Source of the DNA: CAYLSV01 sp964386435
Lineage (GTDB): Bacteria > Planctomycetota > Phycisphaerae > Tepidisphaerales > Tepidisphaeraceae
Assembly (NCBI GenBank): GCA_964386435.1
Contig: CAYLSV010000080.1
Coordinates: forward strand, 1 to 16,176
Length of the DNA: 16,176 nucleotides
Direction of reading: 5' to 3'
In this document: in pieces, positions 6,466 to 13,746 of the stretch
Position numbering within the stretch: the stretch's first letter is position 1
Layout: each line of letters starts with the position of its first letter
Program-made: the position numbers and the translations under genes
The notes under the pieces: model-generated
The model's database searches: none
What the model was told of the DNA's origin: nothing
Seen by the model: only the letters and a program-made list of their open reading frames with translations

Positions 6466-6601
6466 GGGTAGCTGCGGTGCAACGCACCGCAGTCCGAACG
6501 CACGCCCAAAGCCTGTCGCTCGCGGAATGTAGCTGCGACCACACTTGGTCGCAGTCCGGTTCGGGAACCCGCGGACTGCGACCAAGTGTGGTCGCAGCTA
6601 C
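6466..6601. repeat. Three-arm cluster of family-2 REPs between pyrB and pyrC'
   Basis: Arm A (6468-6493, forward) is GTAG + CTGCGGTGC, loop AAC, GCACCGCAG. Arm B (6529-6558, forward) is GTAG + CTGCGACC, loop ACACTT, GGTCGCAG. Arm C (6572-6601) is a perfect 30-nt reverse complement of arm B, and the 13-nt spacer (6559-6571) is itself palindromic (GTTC-GGG-AAC). Between A and B the text ACGCCCAAAG matches the spacer of the doublet at 134-242. The outer bases of stems are constant, while the inner bases change between arms with pairing kept. The cluster occupies most of the 189-nt gap. Transcribed RNA would fold strongly between pyrB and pyrC'. Confidence 0.82.
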
Positions 6602-6631
6602 CTTCGTCCCTCGACCGAGCGGGGGCGCATC

Positions 6632-7957
6632 GTGAACGACGTGTTCCCAGAAACCACCCACGGCGCCCCGACGCCGACCGTCCTGCGGGGCGGGACGATC
6701 CTCGATCCGTCGCAGGGTTTGCCGCGGCAGGGCGATCTGGTGCTGGTTGGCGGCTGGGTGTCGGGCGACGCGCCGCCGGGCGAGGCGCGGGTGATCGACT
6801 GCGCGGGCAAGTACGTTTGCCCGGGATTTGTCGACCTCCACGCCAACCTCCGCGAGCCGGGCGACGAGGCGGCGGAGACGATCGAGTCGGCCGGTCGGGC
6901 GGCGGTGGCCGGCGGGTTCACGTCAATCTGCTGCCTGCCCGACACCGACCCGCCGCTGGACAACGAAGGGCAAATCGAGTTCGTCATCCGCCAGGCCCAG
7001 CGGGCCGGGCGGGCCAAGGTGTGGCCGATGGGCGGCTTGACCGTCGGCCTCGCCGGGGAGCAATTGGCCGAGCTGGCGTCGATGCACGCGCGGGGCGCGG
7101 TGGCCTTCGGCGACGCCCCCGTGTGCCGTGCCTCGGCCGCGACGCTGCGGCGGGCGATGACCTACGCGACGCTGTTCGACGGGCTGGTGAGTTTGCTGCC
7201 CGAGGAGCCGACGCTCGGCGGCGGGGCGATGCACGCCGGGACCGTCGCCACGCGGCTCGGCTTGTCCGGCACGCCGGTGGAGGCCGAAACCCTGGCGCTT
7301 GCTCACCATTTGCTCCTCGCCGCGGCGACGGGTTGCCGCTACCACGCCCGCGGCGTCACAACAAGCGAGGGCGTGGCGCTGCTCCGCCGGTTCAAGGGCC
7401 GCGGCCACGCGAACATCAGTTGCGATGTGACGCCGGCGCATTTGCTGCTGACCGACGAGGCGTGCGCCGACTTTGACCCGCTGGCCCGCCTGCGCCCGCC
7501 GCTGCGGCCCGAGGCCGACCGGGCCGCCCTCGTCGCCGCCTTGGCCGACGGCACGATCGACGCCCTCGCCACCGGCCACGCCCCGCAGCGGCCCGAGGCC
7601 AAGGACGCTCCGTTCCCCGACGCCGCCGACGGCGCGGTCATGCTCGAACACGCGCTGCCGCTAAGCGTCCGCGCGCTCATCGACCCCGGCCACCTCGACT
7701 GGCTCCGCCTGATCGAGCTCCTGAGCACCCGGCCCGCCCAGATCCTGCGGCTCAAACACGGCCGCGGCACCCTCCAACCCGGCAGCGCCGCCGACGTGAC
7801 GGTCGTTGATCCCGCCGCCCCGCACACACTGGCGACGACCCACAGCCGCAGTCACAACACGCCCTTTACCGGGCTGCCGGTGAATGCTCGGGTGGCGCAG
7901 ACGTTCGTCGCGGGGCGGTTGGTGTATCGCGCGACCGGCCGGACTTCCGCCGCGTAG
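6632..7957 (+). CDS. pyrC': Dihydroorotase-like protein, probably catalytically inactive (PyrC'-type)
   Basis: The 441-aa protein aligns throughout with class I dihydroorotases: GFVDLHANLREPGDEA at 65-80, GAVAFGDAPV at 155-164, LSGTPVEAET at 211-220, TPAHLLLTDE at 267-276, RPPLRPEADRAAL at 288-300, and the C-terminal NTPFTGLPVNAR. Key residues are replaced. The metal HxH is H70-A-N72. The HCED-like histidine segment reads SLLPEEP (187-193). HxxHxST reads HARGVTT (238-244), so the histidine is lost. TDHAPH is TGHAPQ (314-319), losing the catalytic aspartate. Active enzymes cyclise carbamoyl aspartate; this one probably cannot. In Pseudomonas an inactive PyrC' is needed to assemble aspartate carbamoyltransferase, and its position after pyrB suggests the same here. 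The GTG at 6632 is preceded by GAGCGGGGG. The stop codon lies in an REP hairpin. Confidence 0.88.
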   Translation: MNDVFPETTHGAPTPTVLRGGTILDPSQGLPRQGDLVLVGGWVSGDAPPGEARVIDCAGKYVCPGFVDLHANLREPGDEAAETIESAGRAAVAGGFTSICCLPDTDPPLDNEGQIEFVIRQAQRAGRAKVWPMGGLTVGLAGEQLAELASMHARGAVAFGDAPVCRASAATLRRAMTYATLFDGLVSLLPEEPTLGGGAMHAGTVATRLGLSGTPVEAETLALAHHLLLAAATGCRYHARGVTTSEGVALLRRFKGRGHANISCDVTPAHLLLTDEACADFDPLARLRPPLRPEADRAALVAALADGTIDALATGHAPQRPEAKDAPFPDAADGAVMLEHALPLSVRALIDPGHLDWLRLIELLSTRPAQILRLKHGRGTLQPGSAADVTVVDPAAPHTLATTHSRSHNTPFTGLPVNARVAQTFVAGRLVYRATGRTSAA

Positions 7958-7975
7958 CGGCGGGGCTTCTTCGTG
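7947..7975. repeat. Single family-1 REP hairpin; possible bidirectional terminator
   Basis: CCGCCGC-GTA-GCGGCGG forms a 7-bp stem with the family's conserved CGTAG centre, followed by GGCTTCTTCG, matching family 1 without a partner arm. It sits in the 58-nt gap between convergent genes and overlaps the last codons of pyrC', whose TAG stop is the hairpin centre. A strong G+C hairpin with a modestly T-rich tail could end transcription from the left, but the tail is weak. Confidence 0.6.
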
Positions 7976-8015
7976 CTTATGCGGTGAGCAGGAGGAGATG
8001 ACGGTGCAAGCTGCT

Positions 8016-10451
8016 CTATCCCGCGATCTCCCACGTCACGACGACCATGGCCGCCGGGGGCAGGGGCACGGCGTCGCCGGAGCCGAAGCCGCCGATCTCT
8101 TTTTCCTGGATTGTGACCTTCGGGCGGTCGGGCGCCCAGTCGTGTTCGTTGGTGTCTTCGAGGCTCGGCGAATCCAGCGTGTACCGCATTGCCGGGCCGG
8201 TTGATTCGCCGTCGAACTTGACGGTGATCATGTGCTGCTCGCGCGGGTCGTTGCTGACAAGGATCAGGCTGCGCTTGTTGCCGTCGGCGAAGGCGTAGCT
8301 GTGAATGCGGGGGATGTCGCTGACCGTCAGCAGCTCCGGCTTGCGGCTCTGGGTGTAGGCGGCGCCAAAGAGGTTGGTCACCTCGAACGTCGGGTCCTCG
8401 CCCTCGTGCACCGTCTCGACGAGGTCGCCCATGATCGCGCGGTTGGCCATCTTGAGGGCGAGAAACCGTGGGCGGTAGCGGCGGGTGTCGTCGTCGCCGA
8501 TGTTGAGCACGCCGCCCCAGCCGCGGATCGGCTCGGGCAGGTTGCCGAACGCGCCGCCGGGGGCGAAGGTCCGTTGGCTGAGGTTGAAGTTGAGCTGGGC
8601 CCCGGCGTTCCAGTGCTTCATGAGCAGCAGCATCGTGTGTGTCGCGCTCACGCCCCCGGCCCGGCCGGCGTTCATGCGGTTGATCCGCTGCATTGGCGCT
8701 TTGCCCTCGGTGGAGAACGTGCTGTGGTAGTTGCCGCCCTCGTACACCGTCGGGATCAGGCCGAGGTCCCGCATGGCGTTGAGGTCGCGCCAGTTGCCGT
8801 TGTGTTGCTCGTCCATCCACATGTGCCAGGCGCTGGCGAAGACCCAGTCGTAGAAGCCTTCGGTGTCGCCGGCGCGTTGGATCTGCTCGTCGTAGACGCC
8901 GAAGATGTGGTAGCCGTTGATGGTGCCGGCGTCGTAGTCGGGGTGGTGTTCGCTGAGCCAGCGGATGCCGCCGCCTTGCTTGTTGATGACGAAGACGAAC
9001 TTATCCTTGTCGTAGTACGGCGAAGCCTTGGCCCGCTCGATGAGGCTCGACCAGTACTCGGGACCTTGGAAGCCGGTGCCGAAGAACGTGACCACCTCGT
9101 TGCCGAACTGGATGTAGATGCGGTCGAAGACCTCCGTCCACGGCTCTTCCTGCCCGAGCTTCGCCCGGACCTTGCCCATGCCGACGTCGGCCGGGGCACC
9201 GTGGTACTCCATCATCTGGTCGATCTCCTCGGGCAAAATCGTCCCGGCCATGTTCGCCCACGGCTCGGCCCCGATGTGGGCACAGAATTGATAAAACTCG
9301 TGGGTGCCAAACCCTTCGCGACGCTTGGGATCGTCCCGCCGCGAGTGCTGGCCGATCTTCGGCTGCACCATGTTCATGAAGTCGTCGCGACTGTTGCGCA
9401 GGTAGCGGACCACGCCGGGGTTGAGGTGACGGAACGTGTCGACGATCGGGTCGCGGAAGGGCGTCGGGTTCGTGCTCTCGTCGGGCATCCATGCCTTGAG
9501 GTTGTCGACGTACACCTCGCCGCCGGTGACTTCGAACTCCAGGAACATGAGCGGGTTGCCTTCGTCGGCGTTGTCTGGCGTCGGCACCACCAACTCGACC
9601 GTGTGATCATCCCACGCCTCGCCCGGCGTCACCGTCGCGCTCGGCTCGTTGCCGAAGTTGGTCTTGATCGTGATCGTCGGGTTGCCGCTAACCACCTTGG
9701 CGTCGAGGCTGATCTCCCAACGGCCGTCGAACGGCATGGCGTTGTAGAGGACGACCGGGTAGTGCAAAAACGCCAGTTCATCAGCACCGTTCATGCGAAA
9801 CGCCGCGTGGCCGCCGTCTTCGCTTGGCGTGTCGCCGGTGACGATGTCGGCGATCGGCGGCGGCGAGACGTACCGCTCGTCGTACGTCCGCTTCAGCCGC
9901 TTTTGTCCATCGATCGTCTCGTACTCCAGCTTCCACTCCTGAATCCGGCTGATGTGCGGGTGCTGCCCGTCGTCCATCGCCTCCTCATTCACCAGCAGAA
10001 TGCCCCGCGGACTCCAACTGGCCGACGACGACCAATCGGTCGGCCGGTCGAGCTTGACGAATGTCACCTCCTTATCGCGGTCCGGGTGCGGCCGCGTCTC
10101 GAACCCCACCACCGTCCGCGGCTCGAAACGGTCCGGCCCCACCAGCGGGTACGCCTTGGCCCCCACGAAGAATTCCGGCACCGCCCGCTTGGACACCTCG
10201 GTCAGCAGGAAGCCGTCCTCGTCGTATTGCTTCTCGCCGTAAAGGTGCAGCGTGTGCAGCGTGCCCTCAAAATTGTCGGCGAGGCGGATCTTGCTGATTG
10301 CCGAATCCCAGTAGTTGTCGTTGGAAAAGTGAACGCCCAGCCGCGGCGGGCTTTCGTTGAGCACGGTGTCGGTCAGGCGAACCGTTGTCTGCGCCGAAGC
10401 CGCTGTAGCGAAGAGGGCGGCGGCGGCGAGCGTGGGGAGAACAATCTTCAT
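8016..10451 (-). CDS. Secreted clan GH-A-like glycoside hydrolase with internal carbohydrate-binding-like domain
   Basis: The 811-aa protein starts with a signal peptide (MKIVLPTLAAAALFATAASA, likely cleaved after residue 20). The N-terminal part (about 23-220) contains RLGVHFSNDNYWDS and a beta-rich stretch. A CBM4/9-like sandwich follows at about 225-322 (WEISLDAKVVSGNPTITIKT... ending VYVDNLKAW). A probable TIM barrel spans about 330-675 with FGNE at 449-452, so E452 is the candidate acid/base. VYEGGNYH at 569-576 makes E571 the candidate nucleophile; this pair and spacing fit clan GH-A (GH5/GH39/GH51-like). A C-terminal beta domain closes the protein. The substrate cannot be named; arabinofuranosidase-like or agarase-like activities are possible. 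It is divergent from another secreted GH-like gene. A strong inverted repeat abuts its ATG. Confidence 0.75.
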   Translation of the reverse strand: MKIVLPTLAAAALFATAASAQTTVRLTDTVLNESPPRLGVHFSNDNYWDSAISKIRLADNFEGTLHTLHLYGEKQYDEDGFLLTEVSKRAVPEFFVGAKAYPLVGPDRFEPRTVVGFETRPHPDRDKEVTFVKLDRPTDWSSSASWSPRGILLVNEEAMDDGQHPHISRIQEWKLEYETIDGQKRLKRTYDERYVSPPPIADIVTGDTPSEDGGHAAFRMNGADELAFLHYPVVLYNAMPFDGRWEISLDAKVVSGNPTITIKTNFGNEPSATVTPGEAWDDHTVELVVPTPDNADEGNPLMFLEFEVTGGEVYVDNLKAWMPDESTNPTPFRDPIVDTFRHLNPGVVRYLRNSRDDFMNMVQPKIGQHSRRDDPKRREGFGTHEFYQFCAHIGAEPWANMAGTILPEEIDQMMEYHGAPADVGMGKVRAKLGQEEPWTEVFDRIYIQFGNEVVTFFGTGFQGPEYWSSLIERAKASPYYDKDKFVFVINKQGGGIRWLSEHHPDYDAGTINGYHIFGVYDEQIQRAGDTEGFYDWVFASAWHMWMDEQHNGNWRDLNAMRDLGLIPTVYEGGNYHSTFSTEGKAPMQRINRMNAGRAGGVSATHTMLLLMKHWNAGAQLNFNLSQRTFAPGGAFGNLPEPIRGWGGVLNIGDDDTRRYRPRFLALKMANRAIMGDLVETVHEGEDPTFEVTNLFGAAYTQSRKPELLTVSDIPRIHSYAFADGNKRSLILVSNDPREQHMITVKFDGESTGPAMRYTLDSPSLEDTNEHDWAPDRPKVTIQEKEIGGFGSGDAVPLPPAAMVVVTWEIAG

Positions 10452-10488
10452 GGTGAGGCAATTGTCGACGAAGACAATTCACCTCACC
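10452..10488. promoter_or_regulatory. Inverted repeat abutting the start codon of the minus-strand GH gene
   Basis: GGTGAGGCAATTGTC (10452-10466) and GACAATTCACCTCACC (10473-10488) are complementary apart from a one-base bulge/mismatch, with centre GACGAA. It begins at the base directly before the ATG. On the minus-strand transcript it would form a 14-15-bp hairpin whose 5' arm contains GAGGTGA, a good Shine-Dalgarno-like sequence placed too far from the ATG unless the hairpin alters geometry. It could equally be a dyad operator for a regulator of the divergent pair. Its sequence is unlike both REP families. Confidence 0.65.
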
Positions 10489-10506
10489 AGCCCGGCGGCA
10501 AGCAGA

Positions 10507-10512
10507 AAGTTA
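10507..10512 (-). promoter_or_regulatory. Possible -10 box for the minus-strand GH gene
   Basis: Reads TAACTT on the minus strand. A start about 7 nt downstream would give a leader of roughly 50 nt holding the inverted repeat at 10452-10488. No -35 element is evident. Weak call based on pattern alone. Confidence 0.25.
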
Positions 10513-10568
10513 GGCGTTTTCCGCACGACCCGCCGCGACGGCGTACCGCATTCTCCCGTGGGTTCGCG

Positions 10569-10574
10569 TAAACT
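10569..10574 (+). promoter_or_regulatory. TANNNT box in front of the plus-strand GH-like gene
   Basis: TAAACT followed by 7 nt and the ATG at 10582, with no Shine-Dalgarno sequence between. Fits the leaderless arrangement seen before ald, pyrR and the DUF2780 gene. Confidence 0.4.
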
Positions 10575-10581
10575 CCCCGCC

Positions 10582-13140
10582 ATGACCGCACTCCTCGCCC
10601 TCCTGTTGCTCGCCGCACCCGCCGAGGCGTCGACGTTGATCTGGCTCGAAGCCGAGCACGGGCAAATCGAGAACCTCCGCCGGGCGGACGTGTTCGCGCC
10701 GGCCACCGACGCCGAGGCGGCCGTGCTCTCCGGCGGCGCTTGGGTCAGCACCGACGACGGGGCCGGGCTGACGATCACGCTCGAGTTCGACGCAACCGGC
10801 GAGAAAGAGCTGTTCGTCCGCAAGTTCTGGAAGCACGGGCCGTTCCGCTGGCGAATCGACGACGGGCCTTGGACGGAGGTGGGGCGGGAAACGGCGCTGC
10901 TGGACCAGGCACCTCTGCGGCCGCTGCTGGAGGCGTCGTGGGTGCGGGCCGGCACGAACGCCGACCTGCCGGCGGGGCGGCACACGCTGACGCTCGAGGT
11001 GCTGCCCGGTTCAACGGCCGCGGCGTTCGACGCCGTGGTGCTCGCCGATCCGGCCACGTTCGAGCCGCGCGGCACGCTCCGGCCCGGCGGCGAGATGCCA
11101 AGCGAACCGGGGAAATGGGCGTTTTCGCCGGAGATCGACAACTTCACCGCCGACGCGCTGCTCGACCTCCGGCCGCTCAACGAAGACATTGCCGGGCAGA
11201 GCGGCCCGATCCGACTGACCGCCGACGGCAACGGCTTCGTCCTCGGCGACGGCACGCCCGTCGACTTCTGGGCCGTCACCACCTACGCCCACCGCATCGC
11301 CGGCCTCGACGGCTTGCAACGGCAGGCCAAAGTGTTCGCCAAGCGCGGCGTCAACATGGTCCGCCTGCACACGCAACTGCCGACAAACCTCGAAGAAATC
11401 GACCCCACCGTTCAGGACGCCATCTGGCGGACTGTCGCGGCGATGAAGAAAGAGGGCATTTACGTCACCGTCAGCATCTACTGGTCGCACGCCACCGAGC
11501 CGGGTATGGCACGGGAGCTTGGCTACGACGACTGGCCGGACGATCTGCCGCCGTACGGGCTGTTGTTCTTCGATGAACCATTTCAGGCGGCGTACCGCGG
11601 GTGGTGGGAACAGCTGCTTTCCCCCGAAAACCCATACACCGGCGTGCCGCTGAGCGATGATCCGGCGCTGGCGGTTTGCCAGTTGCAGAACGAGGACTCG
11701 CTGCTGTTCTGGACGACCGAGCGCATCCAGGGCAAGGCCCGGCTCGAGCTGCGGCAGCAGTTCGGCGTGTGGCTCGAACGGGAGTACGGCGACTTGGCCA
11801 GCGCCCGCCGGGCGTGGCAGAACGCGACCGATTCGGCCGACGACTGGCCGGCAAAGACGCCGGCGCTGCTGACGACGTGGGAACTGACTCAAACCGCCGG
11901 CACCGCGCAGAGCCGCCGCGTTGCCGACCAACTCCGGTTCTACGGCGAGCTGATGCGCGGCTTCAACAAGGCGATGACGGCGTACCTCAAAGACGAACTC
12001 GGGTTCGACGGTCTGGTCAACGCCGGCAACTGGAAGACGGCCGACGGCGAAAAGCTCCGGCAAATCGAACGGTGGAGCTACCTCGGCGGCGACATTGTCG
12101 CGACCAACCGCTACTACAACGAAGGCACCCATGCCGGGCCGCGGGCGTCGTTCAGCGTGAGCGTCGGCGACTTCTTTGAGGGGCTGCGCCTGGAGGATTA
12201 CCCCGGCCGGCTGCCGACGGCGATGGTGCAGCAGCTTGGCGCGCCGGCGTTGATCACCGAGAGCAACGTCGGCCCGCCGCTGGGCGAGCGGGCGGGCGCG
12301 CCGCTGATGCTCGCGGCGCAAATGGCGGCCGGCGGCGTCGACGGGTACTACTGGTTCGCCGCCGCCCCGGCGCGGTGGAGCGGCGCGCCGACGACGAAGT
12401 TCGAAACGGCCACGCCCGATCTGCTCGGCATGTTCCCCGCCGCCGCGCTCATGCTGCGGCAGAACCTGATCGACGAGGCCGAGCCGCTGAAGATCACGCG
12501 GCAGCCCGAGGCCCTCTGGCTGCGGCTGCCGCTGCCGGTGAGCGAGGCGGGCGGGTTCGACCCGATCCGCGACGAAGCTGCCGACACCGCCGTCGCCGCC
12601 GATGCGCTGCTGCATCGTCCGGTGCTAATTGAGTATGCCGACGCCGACGCGGTGAACGACCCGCCGATCGACTCGCCGCTCACCTATGACCGCGGCCGGT
12701 TCACGGTCGACGCCCCGCGCTGCCAACTCGCCACCGGCACGATCGGCCGGGTGGCGTTAAGCGACGTGACGCTCGACGTCGGCAATGATTATGCCGCCGT
12801 GGCCGTGGTGCCGCTGGACGGAAAGCCGATCGCCGAGAGCGGCAAGGTGCTGGTGCAGATCGGGACCGTCGCCCGCCTCACCGGCTTCGCCACCGAACCG
12901 GCAACGCACCAGGCCGGCGACAACCCCGAGATCACCGGCCACCGCATCACCGCCCTGGGCCAGTGGCCGTGGCAGCTCGAACACGCCACCGGCACCGTGA
13001 GCGTCGGCAACCCGAACCTTACCCAAGCCACCGCCCTCGACCCCAACGGCTACCCGCTCCGCGAACTCGGCGCGACCCGCGCCGGCAACACGCTCACCTT
13101 CGAGCTGCCGCCCGATGCGCTGTACGTGGTGCTGCGGTGA
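10582..13140 (+). CDS. Secreted multidomain clan GH-A-like protein with N-terminal CBM-like domain
   Basis: The 852-aa protein has a short signal peptide (MTALLALLLLAAPAEA, cleavage near 16). Residues 18-165 form a beta-rich CBM6/35-like domain that starts LIWLEAEHGQIEN and ends AFDAVVLADPATFEP. A linker leads to a probable TIM barrel (about 215-640) beginning FVLGDGTPVDFWAVTTYAH, with KRGVNMVRLH at 254-263. CQLQNEDSLLFW at 366-377 gives E371 as candidate acid/base, and ALITESN at 556-562 gives E560 as candidate nucleophile, the GH-A arrangement (GH5-like). A C-terminal beta region (about 690-852) may be another accessory domain. Substrate is unknown, probably a polysaccharide. The start is chosen for the signal peptide directly after it and the TAAACT box. 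It shares a 130-nt divergent region with the other GH-like gene, suggesting joint regulation. Confidence 0.75.
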   Translation: MTALLALLLLAAPAEASTLIWLEAEHGQIENLRRADVFAPATDAEAAVLSGGAWVSTDDGAGLTITLEFDATGEKELFVRKFWKHGPFRWRIDDGPWTEVGRETALLDQAPLRPLLEASWVRAGTNADLPAGRHTLTLEVLPGSTAAAFDAVVLADPATFEPRGTLRPGGEMPSEPGKWAFSPEIDNFTADALLDLRPLNEDIAGQSGPIRLTADGNGFVLGDGTPVDFWAVTTYAHRIAGLDGLQRQAKVFAKRGVNMVRLHTQLPTNLEEIDPTVQDAIWRTVAAMKKEGIYVTVSIYWSHATEPGMARELGYDDWPDDLPPYGLLFFDEPFQAAYRGWWEQLLSPENPYTGVPLSDDPALAVCQLQNEDSLLFWTTERIQGKARLELRQQFGVWLEREYGDLASARRAWQNATDSADDWPAKTPALLTTWELTQTAGTAQSRRVADQLRFYGELMRGFNKAMTAYLKDELGFDGLVNAGNWKTADGEKLRQIERWSYLGGDIVATNRYYNEGTHAGPRASFSVSVGDFFEGLRLEDYPGRLPTAMVQQLGAPALITESNVGPPLGERAGAPLMLAAQMAAGGVDGYYWFAAAPARWSGAPTTKFETATPDLLGMFPAAALMLRQNLIDEAEPLKITRQPEALWLRLPLPVSEAGGFDPIRDEAADTAVAADALLHRPVLIEYADADAVNDPPIDSPLTYDRGRFTVDAPRCQLATGTIGRVALSDVTLDVGNDYAAVAVVPLDGKPIAESGKVLVQIGTVARLTGFATEPATHQAGDNPEITGHRITALGQWPWQLEHATGTVSVGNPNLTQATALDPNGYPLRELGATRAGNTLTFELPPDALYVVLR

Positions 13141-13169
13141 ACAAAGTCGCTCCGCTGCTCGGCAATTAG

Positions 13170-13278
13170 CGTCGCTGAGGCCCCACCGCCGCGTAGCGGC
13201 GGGGCTACGCGCGATTTCCAAGTGGCTCGACGACGTGCGTAGCCCCGCCGCTACGCGGCGGTGGGGGCCTCAGCGACG
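13170..13278. repeat. Family-1 REP doublet downstream of the plus-strand GH-like gene
   Basis: Arms 13170-13210 and 13237-13278 are reverse complements with a one-base indel, separated by 26 nt. Each arm holds CCGCCGC-GTA-GCGGCGG and then GGGCTACGC; the outer ends read CGTCGCTGAGGCC, the same flank as the arm at 16118-16157. Compared with the copies around the RAYT, the stem bases differ but remain paired. It occupies half of the 213-nt gap before the DUF2780 gene and could fold as one long hairpin ending the upstream transcript, though no T tract follows. Confidence 0.85.
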
Positions 13279-13340
13279 TCCGCTGTGCAAGCAGTTACCC
13301 TCCGCCAAATCGGGCGTTTCGATCATAAGCCACATCGCGG

Positions 13341-13346
13341 TACACT
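13341..13346 (+). promoter_or_regulatory. TANNNT box in front of the DUF2780 gene
   Basis: TACACT followed by 7 nt (CCCGCCC) and the ATG at 13354. No Shine-Dalgarno sequence lies in that interval. A weak -35 candidate, TTTCGA, lies about 18 nt upstream. Confidence 0.45.
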
Positions 13347-13353
13347 CCCGCCC

Positions 13354-13746
13354 ATGAACGAGCTCATCAGCGAACTCACCGGCAAACTCGGCGTCAGCGA
13401 GCACCAAGCCAAGGGCGGGGTCGGCATGCTGCTCAAGCTGGCCAAGGAACACCTCGGCGGCAACGACGCGGCGGAGCTGCGGGAAGCCATTCCCGACGCC
13501 GACAAGATGGAGGCCGAGGCTCCCGACGAGGACGCGGCCGGCGGCGGCTTGATGGGCGCGCTCGGCGGCATCGCCGGCAGCTTGGGCGGCGAGAAAGTCG
13601 GCGCCCTCGCCGGCCTCGCCGGCGGCTTCAGCAAGCTCGGCCTCGACGCCGGCGACGTGCAGAAGTTCCTCCCCATCCTCACCGGCTTCCTCGAAGGCAA
13701 GGGCAAGGGCGGGCTCGTGCAGAAGGTCATGGGCCTACTCGGATAA
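13354..13746 (+). CDS. DUF2780 (VcgC/VcgE-like) domain protein
   Basis: The 130-aa protein begins MNELISELTGKLGVSEHQAK. It shows the DUF2780 pattern: an N-terminal helical pair with LGVSEHQAKGGVGMLLKLAKEHL, a variable acidic linker (40-65), a glycine-rich GGLMGALGGIAGSLGG segment, and the LAGLAGGFSKLGLDAGDVQKFLPILTGFLEGKGKGG C-terminus, given here only to locate it at about 87-122. The function of the family is unknown; the glycine-alanine segments make it look like a small structural or membrane-interacting protein, but no clear transmembrane helix or signal peptide is present. Its stop overlaps the next start by one base (TAATG), implying translational coupling. The start is supported by the family's usual N-terminus. 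Confidence 0.85.
   Translation: MNELISELTGKLGVSEHQAKGGVGMLLKLAKEHLGGNDAAELREAIPDADKMEAEAPDEDAAGGGLMGALGGIAGSLGGEKVGALAGLAGGFSKLGLDAGDVQKFLPILTGFLEGKGKGGLVQKVMGLLG

Noticed and set aside
6545..6631. Upstream extension of the dihydroorotase-like gene to a start at 6545
   Set aside because: The added residues are translated REP sequence; the GTG at 6632 has a purine-rich stretch before it and fits the homologous N-terminus.
13170..13278. Long hairpin as a tRNA or structured riboswitch
   Set aside because: It has no cloverleaf or aptamer-like asymmetry; it is a symmetric inverted pair matching the other family-1 repeats.
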